Assembly: GCF_002836975.1 (NCBI RefSeq)
Contig: NZ_NIJK01000054.1
Coordinates: 124,001 to 188,000 of the forward strand
Direction: 5' to 3'
DNA length: 64,000 bases
DNA from: Shewanella indica
Lineage (GTDB): Bacteria > Pseudomonadota > Gammaproteobacteria > Enterobacterales > Shewanellaceae
Below the pieces are notes generated by a model, which was not told where the DNA came from, searched no databases, and saw nothing but the letters and a program-made list of their open reading frames with translations. Positions 1 to 9,013 of the stretch are shown here, piece after piece (position 1 is the stretch's first letter; each line of letters starts with the position of its first letter). The position numbers were made by a program, and so were the translations under genes.

Positions 1-279
1 CGGTGACTCTGGGCTCGACTTGGGATCAAAGTAGGGTGATTCCGGATCCCAGGCCGTGGTATCGGCTTTGGCCTCTCCGACGACTCTGGCTGTGCCCACC
101 ACGCCCGGCGTTTTGCAACTGGAATGATAGAACAAAATGGCGTCGCCGATTTGCAGTTCATCGCGAATAAAGTTGCGAGCCTGATAATTGCGGATCCCGC
201 ACCAGGGTTCCACCTTGACCCGCTGTAGATCGTCGATGCTGAATTCATCGGGTTCGGATTTCATCAACCAGTACTTCAT
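1..279 (-). CDS. EVE domain-containing protein (partial, C-terminus outside window)
   Basis: The minus strand reads from an ATG at 279 to the window edge. The N-terminus (MKYWLMKSEPDEFSIDDL, then a WxGIRNYQARNF segment and GDAILFYHSSC) is the signature of the EVE/PUA-like fold (thymocyte nuclear protein 1 family). EVE domains are thought to bind modified bases in RNA or DNA; in bacteria the standalone form is a cytosolic protein of about 155 residues, so roughly 60% is visible. An AAGGAGTG ribosome-binding site precedes the ATG. The gene is divergent from the small gene at 423. The family call is firm; the ligand cannot be read from sequence. Confidence 0.88.
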   Translation of the reverse strand, partial: MKYWLMKSEPDEFSIDDLQRVKVEPWCGIRNYQARNFIRDELQIGDAILFYHSSCKTPGVVGTARVVGEAKADTTAWDPESPYFDPKSSPESP

Positions 280-422
280 GCTGGCACTCCTTGAGTGTTT
301 TTACCAGAAAAGCTTACCAGCCTGTTAAGCACTTATTCAGCAAGGCAAGGGCAGACTGACTTCATTAGATTGGTAGATTATGCATTATTGTGATAATCGA
401 TGTAAAAGATTAGGAGTCGCCT

Positions 423-773
423 ATGGCCACACTCAGCCTGACAGCTTCAACTGCTGATTATCAAACCTATCGCCATGATTTTGCCCGCGGGGAACAGGAT
501 TACGACCCCGCGACAGTCCATAAATTTGTTGCCGAAATGAAGCGCCAAGGCATGTTGCTCAACGAGTTCAGTTGGGATGATTGGTATCAAAACAGCCATA
601 TGGTCGACAGGCCTGAATATATCGCCGATGCTTCCTTGTATGAATGCCGCTTGCTGCTCAGTGCCATGGTGCGCTTAGAGCGTTTCAGCCCGGGTGTCCT
701 GCAGAACATGCGCCGTCAGGGGGTCATGTTGGCCTTACTGGAAAGAATGCAGCAATTGCAAAAGGCGGCCTGA
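423..773 (+). CDS. Small conserved protein, DUF6508-like
   Basis: A 116-residue cytosolic protein with no signal peptide or membrane segment. The second half (LLLSAMVRLERFSPGVLQNM, then LLERMQQLQKAA) resembles DUF6508, a family of short helical proteins of unknown function that end in a 'RF..G....G.....L.RL..L' pattern. An AGGAG motif lies just upstream of the ATG (…TTAGGAGTCGCCT-ATG). It is a single-gene unit closed by the terminator at 839-869. The DUF assignment is from memory of the motif and is moderate; no function is proposed. Confidence 0.7.
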   Translation: MATLSLTASTADYQTYRHDFARGEQDYDPATVHKFVAEMKRQGMLLNEFSWDDWYQNSHMVDRPEYIADASLYECRLLLSAMVRLERFSPGVLQNMRRQGVMLALLERMQQLQKAA

Positions 774-838
774 GGATATTCGGTCGCTGTTACCGTGCAT
801 TTTGCGGCCATGATCCCGTCATCGGCAGGCTTTTTATT

Positions 839-869
839 CAGGGCTCCTTTGGGGGCCCTGATGGTTTTT
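839..869 (+). terminator. Rho-independent terminator
   Basis: Stem CAGGGCTCC (839-847) pairs with GGGGCCCTG (852-860) around a TTTG loop and is followed by ATGGTTTTT. It closes the single-gene transcript of the 116-residue protein. Confidence 0.75.
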
Positions 870-1099
870 GAGCCATTATTCTTTAGTCTAAAAGCCGGTT
901 TCCTTGCTTGTTATTCCAATGCGCCATTCGTTAGAGTCGTTATGAACCCTGCGCCCAGGCCGCAGTGAAAGCCGATCATTGCCGCTGCTTTTGATGCTTT
1001 TCAGACGTTGCCAATATGGCTTCACACTGTGAGGGGAGGGCCGCCGGCTCAGGGTGACAGACTCTTCCTATAACGATAAAACAACGCACGGAGGCTTAG

Positions 1100-2821
1100 A
1101 TGTCTGCCAACAAGACAAGCAAGCAACTCAATGATTTACCTCTGTCACAGAGCCGTTATCTGGGGCACAGTAATACTCCCTTGATAGACAAGACCATAGG
1201 TCAGTATTTGCAGGATATCTGCAACCGCTATCCGGACAATACAGCTGTGGTGATGCATCATCAGCAACTGCGCTGGAGTTATGCGCGCTATCTTGAAGAG
1301 ATAGATAAGTTGGCCACAGGCCTGTTGGCACTGGGTATCGGCCCCGGGGATCGGGTCGGGATCTGGTCGCCCAATAATATCGAGTGGTGTCTGACTCAGT
1401 TTGCCACCGCCAGAATTGGCGCCATCATGGTGTGCATCAACCCGGCTTATCGCCCGGAAGAGCTGGAATATGCACTTACCAATGTGGGCTGTAAGGCTCT
1501 GATCACTCACGATAAGTTCAAGTCCAGCGATTACCTGGCGATGCTGAATGAGTTGGCGCCGGAACTCAGTGATGCCGAGCCCGGTAAGCTGGCGTCCAGT
1601 CGTCTGCCGGAACTGCGCTGCGTTATTCGCACCGGCAGTGACAAGACGCCGGGCATGCTGAATTTCCCCGAGGTATGTGCCATGGGCTCTGAGGCGGAAT
1701 ATGCCGATCTCAAAGGCATAGGTGAGCGTCTATCGGCCAATGATGCCATCAACATCCAGTTCACTTCAGGCACCACGGGTAACCCCAAAGGCGCCACGCT
1801 GACCCACCATAATATTCTCAACAACGGCATGCTGGTGGCCGATGCCATGGGCTTTGGCCCGGATGATAAGCTTTGTATTCCCGTGCCCCTGTACCACTGT
1901 TTTGGCATGGTGCTGGGGAATCTGGTGTGTCTGGCCAAAGGCGCCACGGCCGTATTCCCATCCGATGCCTTTGACCCTACGACTACCCTCAAGGTGGTCG
2001 AGCAGGAGCGCTGCACTGGACTGCACGGGGTACCAACCATGTTTATCGCCGAATTGGAGCTGGCCAATTTCCAGGAGTATGACCTCAGCAGTTTGCGCAC
2101 CGGGGTGATGGCCGGCGCCACCTGTCCTGAGGAGTTGATGAAACGGGTGCATAAGCTGATGCATATGACAGAAGTCGTTATCGCTTACGGCCAAACGGAA
2201 TGCAGCCCGATCAATAACATGACAGAGGTGGAATCTTCATTCGAGAAACAAGTCACTACCGTTGGCCGGGCACTGCCCCATACCGAGGTGAAGATCATTG
2301 ATGAATTCGGTGAGATTGTAACTGTAGGGCAGCCGGGGGAGGTCTGTAGCCGAGGTTATTGTGTGATGCAGGGTTACTGGAACGATCCGGCCAAAACCCA
2401 AGCCACCATAGATAAAGAAGGCTGGCTGCATTCGGGCGATCTCGGAGTGATGGACAGCGAAGGATATGTACAGATAGTCGGTCGCATCAAAGACATGATT
2501 ATCCGGGGCGGTGAGAACATCTATCCACGGGAGATTGAAGAGAAACTCTACACCCATAGTGAAATTCAAGATGCTGCAGTATTCGGGGTACAGAGTGAAA
2601 AATACGGTGAAGAGGTGTGCGCCTGGATCAAGATACGTCCCGGCAGTACCGTCACTGAAGATGAAATCCGTCACTTCCTGACCGAGAAGGTGGCTTATTT
2701 CAAGGTGCCGCGTTATATCAAGTTTGTTGAACAATACCCTATGACGGTCACCGGCAAAATCCAGAAGTTCCGCATGCGTGAGCTGATGTATGAAGAGCTG
2801 CACCGGGATATCAACGCTTGA
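1100..2821 (+). CDS. AMP-dependent acyl-CoA synthetase (fatty-acid/short-to-medium chain CoA ligase)
   Basis: A 573-residue cytosolic adenylate-forming enzyme that activates a carboxylic acid to its acyl-CoA through an acyl-AMP intermediate. The P-loop (FTSGTTGNPKGATLTH, about residues 222-237), the A5-type motif YGQTECSP (about 366-373), the hinge region (HSGDLG … GRIKDMIIRGGENIYPREIE) and the C-terminal catalytic lysine in PMTVTGKIQKF are all intact. Length and motif spelling fit the medium/long-chain acyl-CoA ligase branch rather than acetyl-CoA synthetase, which is present elsewhere in this window (acs). CACGGAGGCTTAG precedes the ATG. Chain-length preference cannot be read directly. Confidence 0.88.
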   Translation: MSANKTSKQLNDLPLSQSRYLGHSNTPLIDKTIGQYLQDICNRYPDNTAVVMHHQQLRWSYARYLEEIDKLATGLLALGIGPGDRVGIWSPNNIEWCLTQFATARIGAIMVCINPAYRPEELEYALTNVGCKALITHDKFKSSDYLAMLNELAPELSDAEPGKLASSRLPELRCVIRTGSDKTPGMLNFPEVCAMGSEAEYADLKGIGERLSANDAINIQFTSGTTGNPKGATLTHHNILNNGMLVADAMGFGPDDKLCIPVPLYHCFGMVLGNLVCLAKGATAVFPSDAFDPTTTLKVVEQERCTGLHGVPTMFIAELELANFQEYDLSSLRTGVMAGATCPEELMKRVHKLMHMTEVVIAYGQTECSPINNMTEVESSFEKQVTTVGRALPHTEVKIIDEFGEIVTVGQPGEVCSRGYCVMQGYWNDPAKTQATIDKEGWLHSGDLGVMDSEGYVQIVGRIKDMIIRGGENIYPREIEEKLYTHSEIQDAAVFGVQSEKYGEEVCAWIKIRPGSTVTEDEIRHFLTEKVAYFKVPRYIKFVEQYPMTVTGKIQKFRMRELMYEELHRDINA

Positions 2822-2847
2822 GTCATTTAAACCGCAACAGTAAAAGA

Positions 2848-2875
2848 GAAGCGCCGCATTGCGGCGCTTCTTTAT
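2848..2875. terminator. Bidirectional terminator between convergent genes
   Basis: A perfect 10-bp stem, GAAGCGCCGC / GCGGCGCTTC, with an ATT loop lies between the convergent acyl-CoA synthetase and ccpA genes. TTTAT follows on the plus strand and TCTTTTA on the minus strand, so it can serve both. Confidence 0.75.
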
Positions 2876-2884
2876 GGTCATGAA

Positions 2885-3874
2885 TTACTTGCCGAAAGGA
2901 ATCGGTCTAGGGGTGTCTTTGTTGGATGGCGGCAGAATGGGCATTTCAACCTTGGGCTGTTCGCCGGTCAGCGACTTGAGGAAGGCCACCATCTCTTGGG
3001 TTTCTTTCTCGGTCAGCTTCTGACCCAACTGGATATCCGACATGGTGTTGACCGCTTCCTCCAGCTCCCAAACACTGCCGTCATGGAAGTAGGGGTAGGT
3101 GAGTTCAATATTACGCAGTGTCGGCACCTTGAACACCATCTTGTCGGCTTCCTTACCCGTTACCGCCTTGCGGCCTTCGGCAGGGTTATCCGTGTGGAAA
3201 GGTTTGATAAGTCCCATCTTCATATACATGGTGCCACCGACCGCCGGACCATTATGGCAAGCGACACAGCCCTTGTCCTTGAACAGCTGATAACCCGCTT
3301 GGGCTTCGGCGCTGATGGCATTTTTGTCGCCTTCCAGATACTTGTCAAAGGGGCTATTGGGGGTCACCAGTGTCTTTTCAAAGGCGGCAATTGCATCTGT
3401 GATCCTGTCGATGTTGACCTCTTCAGAGCCGTAAACCTGCTTGAAGCGGGCGCGGTAAGCCGGCATGGAGGCAACGGTTTCGGACGCCAGTTCATGAGTA
3501 AATCCCATCTCCTTGGGGTTGGCTATTGGACCTGCGGCCTGTTCCTTGAGATCTTTGGCGCGGCCATCCCAGAACTGTGCCAGCATATAATCGGCGTTCA
3601 ATACGGTAGGCGAGTTGATAGGACCTTCTTGCCAGGCATGACCGATAGAGGTTGGCAGGGCATCTACCCCTCCCATGGAAAGATTGTGACATGAATTACA
3701 GGAGATAAACCCGGACTTTGATAATCTGGGTTCGAAGTAAAGCATTTTTCCGAGTTCGACTTTTTCCGGCTCGGTGATTTTCACCGGCTTGATAATTTCG
3801 ATAGGCTCAGCCGCCTGAGCCGCAGTCATCCCGAGGGCTGCCGTTACAGCCATGACCAGTGCTTGATATCTCAT
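2885..3874 (-). CDS. ccpA: Di-heme cytochrome c peroxidase
   Basis: A periplasmic enzyme that reduces H2O2 to water using electrons from c-type cytochromes. The protein has a cleavable signal (MRYQALVMAVTAALGMTAAQA) and two c-heme sites: CNSCH at about residue 60 (low-potential heme) and CVACH at about residue 205 (high-potential heme). Length (329 residues) is normal for CcpA/MauG-type peroxidases. The upstream GTG at 3883 is in frame but lies inside the ribosome-binding site AGAGGTG; the ATG at 3874 with that site 6 bases upstream is therefore the start. It is a single-gene unit, convergent with the acyl-CoA synthetase. Confidence 0.93.
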   Translation of the reverse strand: MRYQALVMAVTAALGMTAAQAAEPIEIIKPVKITEPEKVELGKMLYFEPRLSKSGFISCNSCHNLSMGGVDALPTSIGHAWQEGPINSPTVLNADYMLAQFWDGRAKDLKEQAAGPIANPKEMGFTHELASETVASMPAYRARFKQVYGSEEVNIDRITDAIAAFEKTLVTPNSPFDKYLEGDKNAISAEAQAGYQLFKDKGCVACHNGPAVGGTMYMKMGLIKPFHTDNPAEGRKAVTGKEADKMVFKVPTLRNIELTYPYFHDGSVWELEEAVNTMSDIQLGQKLTEKETQEMVAFLKSLTGEQPKVEMPILPPSNKDTPRPIPFGK

Positions 3875-4072
3875 TGCTATCACCTCTAATAGGCTTACTT
3901 TGTGTGTGGTTATTTGCCCATCATAGTGATAGAAGGAGAGCTTTGACAGCTGTTAATATCGATTGGCTCTATCGTTGATTTAGATAGGTTTTTTGTGATG
4001 ATTACCGCGGTTTTAGCCTCCAATTTTAGCTATCTTACCCAAATCGAACTTTTTCACATTTTCATCTCTCGT

Positions 4073-4093
4073 CACACTTTGATTTAAAGTGTG
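4073..4093. promoter_or_regulatory. Perfect palindrome, possible operator
   Basis: CACACTTT-GATTT-AAAGTGTG is a perfect 8+5+8 inverted repeat in the 343-bp gap between divergent ccpA and the binding-protein gene at 4218. No T-run follows, so it is not a terminator. The position suits a regulator site; the regulator is unknown. The rest of the gap shows no other clear element. Confidence 0.4.
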
Positions 4094-4217
4094 CGGTAAG
4101 CTGTGTTTTTTTGTGTCCGGCGCTGATTGAGACTGGTAGCTGCCAGGCGTCGACAAGCTATACTCTGTTAACTTCCTGAATGCTTATGGGGTTGGCCTTG
4201 GCAAATGGAGTGGCATT

Positions 4218-4985
4218 ATGGCAAAAACAGCTATTACCTTTTTCGGCCGTTTTGCGCTGCACGTCCTCTTGTTGTTGCTACTTTATAGTGGCTGCTTTTC
4301 TGTGCGCGCCGAAACCCTGCAATTGAGCTCGCTTAATTGGCCCCCCTACACAGGTCAGATGCTGCAACAACAGGGAGCTTGTGTTGCCGTGGTCAAGGCG
4401 GCACTGGCCGCCATGGGCCATGACCTCAAAGTCAATTTCTACCCCTGGAGCCGGGCAGTGAAGTTGGCAGGCATGCCCGGATCTCCCTATCTTGGTTACT
4501 TTCCAGAGTATTATCACCAAAGCGATAAGTTTATCTTTTCCAAGCCATTAGGCTTTAGTCAATTGGCCTTGGTGGAGCAATCCCAGCGGCCAGTGAGCTG
4601 GCAACAGTTGCAGGACTTGCAGCGTTACAATCTCGGGGTGGTCAAGGATTATGTTAATACCGAAAGTTTGGATCGGGCCATGGACTCAGGCCGACAACCC
4701 TTCGAGCTGGCCAATTCCGATGAACAAAACCTTCGCAAATTGGCGGCCGCCAGAATTGATGCCGTGGTGATCGATGCCAATGTCTATCGTTACCTGCTGC
4801 GGCAAAAGGGGATGGAAGATATGGAAGGCAAACTTAAACTGAATCGGCAACTGCTGGCCAGCAAGGGCTTGCTGGTGGCTTTTCGAAATTCTGCAGAGGG
4901 ACAACGCTGGCGGGATATTTTCGATCAGGGGCTGGCCCGTATCGATGCCAAGAGCATATTGGAGCAACACTTAAAGTATCATTGA
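4218..4985 (+). CDS. Periplasmic substrate-binding protein, family 3 (PBPb-like)
   Basis: A 255-residue exported protein. Residues 1-31 form a signal peptide (a Leu-rich core followed by VRAE). The mature part begins LSSLNWPPYTG and contains the typical small-molecule binding-lobe pattern (GACVAVVKAALAAMGH, then WSRAVKLA). No ABC permease or ATPase gene is adjacent, so this is probably one of the stand-alone family-3 proteins common in Shewanella and Vibrio, whose ligands are usually unknown. The next gene starts 2 bases after the stop codon, indicating co-transcription with the M14-like peptidase and the hydrolase behind it. Confidence 0.8.
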   Translation: MAKTAITFFGRFALHVLLLLLLYSGCFSVRAETLQLSSLNWPPYTGQMLQQQGACVAVVKAALAAMGHDLKVNFYPWSRAVKLAGMPGSPYLGYFPEYYHQSDKFIFSKPLGFSQLALVEQSQRPVSWQQLQDLQRYNLGVVKDYVNTESLDRAMDSGRQPFELANSDEQNLRKLAAARIDAVVIDANVYRYLLRQKGMEDMEGKLKLNRQLLASKGLLVAFRNSAEGQRWRDIFDQGLARIDAKSILEQHLKYH

Positions 4986-4986
4986 G

Positions 4987-6066
4987 TTGTCATCCAAAGC
5001 GGCTAAATTGAGCTCTTTATCCCAGATGGACGTGTCTGTGACAGAAAGTGCCTATGAGCTTGAACTGCTTGCCGAGCTGGAGCATAAATACCAGCAACAC
5101 TTGAATGCCAGGTCTTTGGCCCAAGTCGGCTTTGCCGGGAAGACGCACGATGTGCGGGCGCTGGAGCTGGGGAACCCAAACGCCAGGGTGCCCACAGTGC
5201 TGTTCGTCGGCGGCGTTCACGGGATAGAGCGCATCGGCAGCCAGGTGATACTGGCGCTTCTTGGCAGCCTGTTGACCCGCTGCAGTTGGGATAAACATCT
5301 GCAGTTGATGTTAACTCAGATACGGCTGGCGTTTGTACCTGTGTTGAATCCCATCGGCCTTATCCGGGGAACTCGCGCCAATGGCAATGGGGTCGATTTG
5401 ATGCGCAATGCTCCCATAGATGCCCGCGGCTCAGTGACTTTTATGGTCGGCGGTCAACGGCTTTCCCGCCATCTTCCCTGGTATCGGGGCCGCAGCAATC
5501 AGCTGGAAGCCGAGACCCGGGCGATTATTGACTACAGTAATGATCTTATGGCCCGCGGCAGCAGCTTGATTGTGCTCGATGCTCACTCAGGTTTTGGCCT
5601 GGTGGATCATATCTGGTTTCCCTTTACCTGTAAGGACACGCCTTTTGCCCGCTTGGGGGAGGTGTATCATCTAAAGCAGTTGTTCGAAATGAGCTACCCC
5701 CATCATTGTCATTATCATATTGCGCCTCAAAGCCGCTTCTATCGCACCCACGGCGATATTTGGGATTATTTGGTCAGTTGTAACCCCCAAGTGCCTTTCC
5801 TTCCTTTAACGCTGGAAATGGGCTCCTGGGCCTGGGTTAAAAAGAATCCCAGGCAATTGCTGCGCTTCTCCGGTTATTTCAACCCTCAAAAGCAGCACAG
5901 GCTGCAGCGTATTTTACGGCGTCACTTTACCCTGATGCAGTTCTTGCTCGATGTGGGGTATGCTCAGGTACTGGAACAACTGCCTGAACTTCATCGACAT
6001 CACCTGGACTATCAGGCACGAAACTTTTGGTATCCACAAGCGGCGGAGAAACCAAGTCATGACTGA
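4987..6066 (+). CDS. M14-like zinc carboxypeptidase family protein
   Basis: Visible metallopeptidase signature: the HxxE zinc motif in GGVHGIERIG, the third zinc ligand in LDAHSGFG, and a catalytic-glutamate-like LTLEMGSW. This is the order of M14 carboxypeptidases (including the DUF2817 branch). There is no signal peptide, so the enzyme is probably cytosolic. The start is uncertain: a TTG at 4987 directly follows the previous stop, and an in-frame ATG at 5026 would shorten the protein by 13 residues; neither has a strong ribosome-binding site. The stop overlaps the next gene by 8 bases. The substrate (peptide, amide or ester) is not known. Confidence 0.78.
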   Translation: MSSKAAKLSSLSQMDVSVTESAYELELLAELEHKYQQHLNARSLAQVGFAGKTHDVRALELGNPNARVPTVLFVGGVHGIERIGSQVILALLGSLLTRCSWDKHLQLMLTQIRLAFVPVLNPIGLIRGTRANGNGVDLMRNAPIDARGSVTFMVGGQRLSRHLPWYRGRSNQLEAETRAIIDYSNDLMARGSSLIVLDAHSGFGLVDHIWFPFTCKDTPFARLGEVYHLKQLFEMSYPHHCHYHIAPQSRFYRTHGDIWDYLVSCNPQVPFLPLTLEMGSWAWVKKNPRQLLRFSGYFNPQKQHRLQRILRRHFTLMQFLLDVGYAQVLEQLPELHRHHLDYQARNFWYPQAAEKPSHD

Positions 6067-6835
6067 GCAGCAAACCTGGGTGCTGATCCGTGGCCTGATG
6101 CGCGATAAACGTCATTGGCAAGCCTTTGCCGATAATCTGCTGGCGGCGGGGTTTCGGGTGGAGCTCATCGATCTGCCTGGAAATGGCGATAGGGTGGCGG
6201 ATATCAGCCCCTGGGATATTCAGGATTATGCAGACTTTGTTGCAGATGAACTGCTGCGGCGCAAGGTGGCTAAATGCCGAATATTGGCTATTTCCATGGG
6301 CGCCATGGTGGCCATGGAAATAGCCGGGAAAAATGACGCTGAAGATGGCCGCCAAAAGGAATTTCAGATTGAGGGGCTTTTATTGCTCAACAGCAGCGCC
6401 GCCGATCTTTCGCCTTGGTATCAGAGATTTCGGCTGCAAGCCCTGCTGCGAGCCTTGTGCTCCAGAGTCAAAGGTGAGGGCATTCAATGGCGCGAGGCGA
6501 CGATTCTTGCGCTTACCAGTCTTGCCCATGCCAAAGATAAGTCTCTGTGCCGTCACTGGAGCCAACTGGCGCTTGAGGCCAAAACCACACTCGCCAATGG
6601 CCTGCGACAAATTGTTGCCTCGGCCCGCTTTCGCTCCCCGGCTAACTTGCGGGTGCCGGCAGTCATTGTTTATGGCTGTGATGATCGCCTGGTTTCGCCC
6701 AAGTGCAGCGTTCGCCTGGCGGCCAAATATCGACAAAAGCCGATTCCTTTTTGCCGCTGCGGTCATGATGTGGCGTTGGATAGGCCTGAGTTATTGCTGG
6801 AGTTGGTGCAGCGTTTGAGTCGACAAACGCCTTAG
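6059..6835 (+). CDS. Alpha/beta-fold hydrolase
   Basis: A 258-residue alpha/beta hydrolase. The nucleophile elbow is AISMGAMVAME (Gly-x-Ser-x-Gly variant with Ser at about residue 81); the acid is in YGCDDRLVSP and the histidine in CGHDVALDRP. The open frame extends upstream to 5951, but that part lies inside the preceding gene; the ATG at 6059 overlaps the previous stop (ATGACTGA), a typical translational-coupling arrangement. It is the third gene of the binding-protein/M14/hydrolase operon. The set suggests uptake or sensing of a compound and its hydrolysis, but this is inference only. Confidence 0.82.
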   Translation: MTEQQTWVLIRGLMRDKRHWQAFADNLLAAGFRVELIDLPGNGDRVADISPWDIQDYADFVADELLRRKVAKCRILAISMGAMVAMEIAGKNDAEDGRQKEFQIEGLLLLNSSAADLSPWYQRFRLQALLRALCSRVKGEGIQWREATILALTSLAHAKDKSLCRHWSQLALEAKTTLANGLRQIVASARFRSPANLRVPAVIVYGCDDRLVSPKCSVRLAAKYRQKPIPFCRCGHDVALDRPELLLELVQRLSRQTP

Positions 6836-6855
6836 ACTTGCTTGGGGAAAGTTTG

Positions 6856-6894
6856 AGCCCAGGTCAAAATCGAGTCAGATATCCGACCTGGGCT
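6856..6894. terminator. Terminator-like inverted repeat between convergent genes
   Basis: AGCCCAGGTC (6856-6865) and GACCTGGGCT (6885-6894) form a perfect 10-bp stem with a 19-base loop between the hydrolase and yccF. The T-tail is short (TTT), so efficiency is uncertain. Confidence 0.5.
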
Positions 6895-6900
6895 TTGTGG

Positions 6901-7308
6901 TTAATGGGAGGCGACCACTGTCTTGCCTATGGGCGTTAAAGAAAGCAAGGCCAGCTTTAGGTGCTGAATGCCAAAAGGTATGCCTATGATGGTGACAAAG
7001 CAGGCCAGGGCGTGGGTCAGGTGGCCTATCGCCAGCCAAATTCCGAACAGCAGGAACCAGATAATGTTGCCGACCATACCCAGGGCGCCGGTGCCCAAAT
7101 CTTCGCGGCCAGAGAGCCTGTCGCGGCTGATATGTTCCTGACCGAAGGGCCAGAATGCCAGTTCACCTATGACAAAACAGGCGCGGCCGAATGGGATACC
7201 TATGATACTGATAAAACAGAGCAAGCCGACAAACCACCAGGCCAGTCCCATGACAAAGCCGCCAAGAATAAACCAGGCAATATTAAAAATAAGACGCAAA
7301 ATAGCCAT
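6901..7308 (-). CDS. yccF: YccF family inner-membrane protein
   Basis: A 135-residue membrane protein with the repeated family motif IIGIPFG (twice, at about residues 34 and 110) and tracts such as IAWFILGGFVMGLAWWFVG and MVGNIIWFLLFGIWLAIG. These define the YccF/DUF307 family, small two-domain integral membrane proteins of unknown function. AAGGAGCACTC precedes the ATG at 7308; the longer frame from 7341 lacks such a site. It is a single-gene unit, convergent with the hydrolase. Confidence 0.88.
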   Translation of the reverse strand: MAILRLIFNIAWFILGGFVMGLAWWFVGLLCFISIIGIPFGRACFVIGELAFWPFGQEHISRDRLSGREDLGTGALGMVGNIIWFLLFGIWLAIGHLTHALACFVTIIGIPFGIQHLKLALLSLTPIGKTVVASH

Positions 7309-7656
7309 TGAGTGCTCCTTTAAATGGCGGTTCAGCCACACAGTTTTGCTGTAAAGCTTGGGGATATTTCGATTAATAGCCAGAAGCGTGCCATAATTAT
7401 AACCTGTTGAATAATATTGGATATTTCTATTTCTGAGCCTGGGTGGATGGCGGGGATTGGTGATTTATACCAATAAGTGGCGATAATCATCACAGAGGGG
7501 AGCCGCAATGGATTAGCCTCCAAGCCATCACTTAGTCGGCATAAAGCCTACTGGTGCCTGTGAGGATTTGTGGCCTGAACCTTGTCCTCCTTGGCGGCAA
7601 ACACATACAATAGCTATCCCTTGCACACCTTAGCCTTGAAATATATCGCCACTGCC

Positions 7657-8595
7657 ATGTCTTTAGCCGATTTCAAACTGGATAAAACCCCGGTTCAAGC
7701 CTTTGAGTTTCGGGGACATCAGCTGTTTATCAAGCGCGATGATCTACTTCATCCCAGTTTCAGTGGTAATAAGGCGCGCAAGTTCCGTTATTTCCTCGAC
7801 CATGACTTTCCCGGTATCAAGCGCCTGATAGGTTATGGCTCGGCCCAGGCCAACTCACTCTACTCTATGGCGGCGCTGGCCAAACTCAAAGGTTGGCAGC
7901 TGGACTTTTATGTGGATCACCTGCCGGACTGGTTGCAGCAGCGCCCCCTGGGTAACTATCGCGCCGCGTTGGAATTGGGCGCACGGGTGATTGCCGTAAA
8001 GAATACGCCCAAGGCCGAGTTGATGACCGGGATGACTCTGGAGAACTTTGTCAGGCAGCATATTGTACCTGAGTGCGAGCACAGCCTGTTCGTTCCCGAA
8101 GGGGGCCGCTGTAGTTATGCCGAATACGGCGTAGCTCAGTTGGGCGCCGAGATTTTACAGTGGCAGCAGCAACAGGCTGCCCATAACCTCAAGCTGTTTC
8201 TGCCATCGGGGACTGGTACAACGGCACTGTTTCTACAGAAGTATTTTTGTGAGCAACAGGCTGATATTGAAGTGCTGACCTGCGCCGTGGTCGGCGGAGA
8301 CAGTTACCTCAAGACCCAGTTGCTTGAGTTATCGCCCGATGAGGCATTGCATCCAACTATTGTTACACCCGAGCGTAAGTATCATTTTGGTAAGTGTTAC
8401 CCCGAGTTTTACCAACTTTGGCAAGAGCTGGAGCAAAGCGGTATCCGCTTTGAGCTTTTGTACGATCCGCTCGGCTGGCAAGTGTTGCTCGACTTCTTGC
8501 GATGTGAGGGCGACTGCCAGGTACTGTATCTGCATCAGGGGGGGCTCCTTGGTAATGAGTCCATGCTTCCCAGATACAGGCGTAAATTCGGTTGA
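7657..8595 (+). CDS. PLP-dependent enzyme, ACC deaminase / D-cysteine desulfhydrase family
   Basis: A fold-type II pyridoxal-phosphate enzyme of about 312 residues. The PLP lysine lies in FSGNKARKFRYFL near the N-terminus, followed by the GYGSAQANS phosphate/substrate region and a LPSGTGTTALFL cofactor-phosphate loop. This pattern belongs to the 1-aminocyclopropane-1-carboxylate deaminase/D-cysteine desulfhydrase family; annotation of true ACC deaminase needs specific residues that cannot be confirmed here, and D-amino-acid desulfhydrase or deaminase activity is more likely in this genus. The frame is open from a TTG at 7582, but family alignment favours the ATG at 7657; no strong ribosome-binding site supports either. 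Confidence 0.8.
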   Translation: MSLADFKLDKTPVQAFEFRGHQLFIKRDDLLHPSFSGNKARKFRYFLDHDFPGIKRLIGYGSAQANSLYSMAALAKLKGWQLDFYVDHLPDWLQQRPLGNYRAALELGARVIAVKNTPKAELMTGMTLENFVRQHIVPECEHSLFVPEGGRCSYAEYGVAQLGAEILQWQQQQAAHNLKLFLPSGTGTTALFLQKYFCEQQADIEVLTCAVVGGDSYLKTQLLELSPDEALHPTIVTPERKYHFGKCYPEFYQLWQELEQSGIRFELLYDPLGWQVLLDFLRCEGDCQVLYLHQGGLLGNESMLPRYRRKFG

Positions 8596-8610
8596 GTGGG
8601 AACCTTGACT

Positions 8611-8922
8611 TCAGATCAGCTGGTTGCGCTTGAGGATCTTATGAGTACGCTCTGCCAAACGTTGTAAGGATTTGAGATCGGCAAGCCCAGGCACCTCGTC
8701 ATCGAGACGGTACTCCCAAAAGCATACCTCAGTGTCCAACATCTCCAACATTTTCTTGGAGCAACCCAGGCATTTCCCACCGCATAGGCTGGCTTCCGGC
8801 AAATTTAGTGGAATACAACGCCGGATCTCGCCCAGCAATGAACGCATCGCTTCCGTGGTATTCGGTTTAATGGATCCGGGTTTAGTCGCGCTGCTTTTAG
8901 CGGCTGTGATGGATTGATTCAA
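8611..8922 (-). CDS. Small conserved cysteine-motif protein, unknown function
   Basis: Up to 103 residues. The conserved-looking core is EASLCGGKCLGCSKKMLEML, a Cys-x4-Cys-x2-Cys arrangement that could hold a metal or be redox active. There is no signal or membrane segment. The open frame begins at a TTG (8922) without a clear ribosome-binding site; an internal ATG at 8847 would give a 78-residue protein starting just before the cysteine motif and may be the true start. It is convergent with the PLP-enzyme gene, 15 bases apart. I do not recognise the family. Confidence 0.6.
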   Translation of the reverse strand: MNQSITAAKSSATKPGSIKPNTTEAMRSLLGEIRRCIPLNLPEASLCGGKCLGCSKKMLEMLDTEVCFWEYRLDDEVPGLADLKSLQRLAERTHKILKRNQLI

Positions 8923-9013
8923 GACAACACCGACAGATGAGTTTATTAAGCATCAGCTTAATTCAAGTGGAAGGGTTGGATAATGATCTGGCGCTTGATT
9001 TACTGTTTATCGC

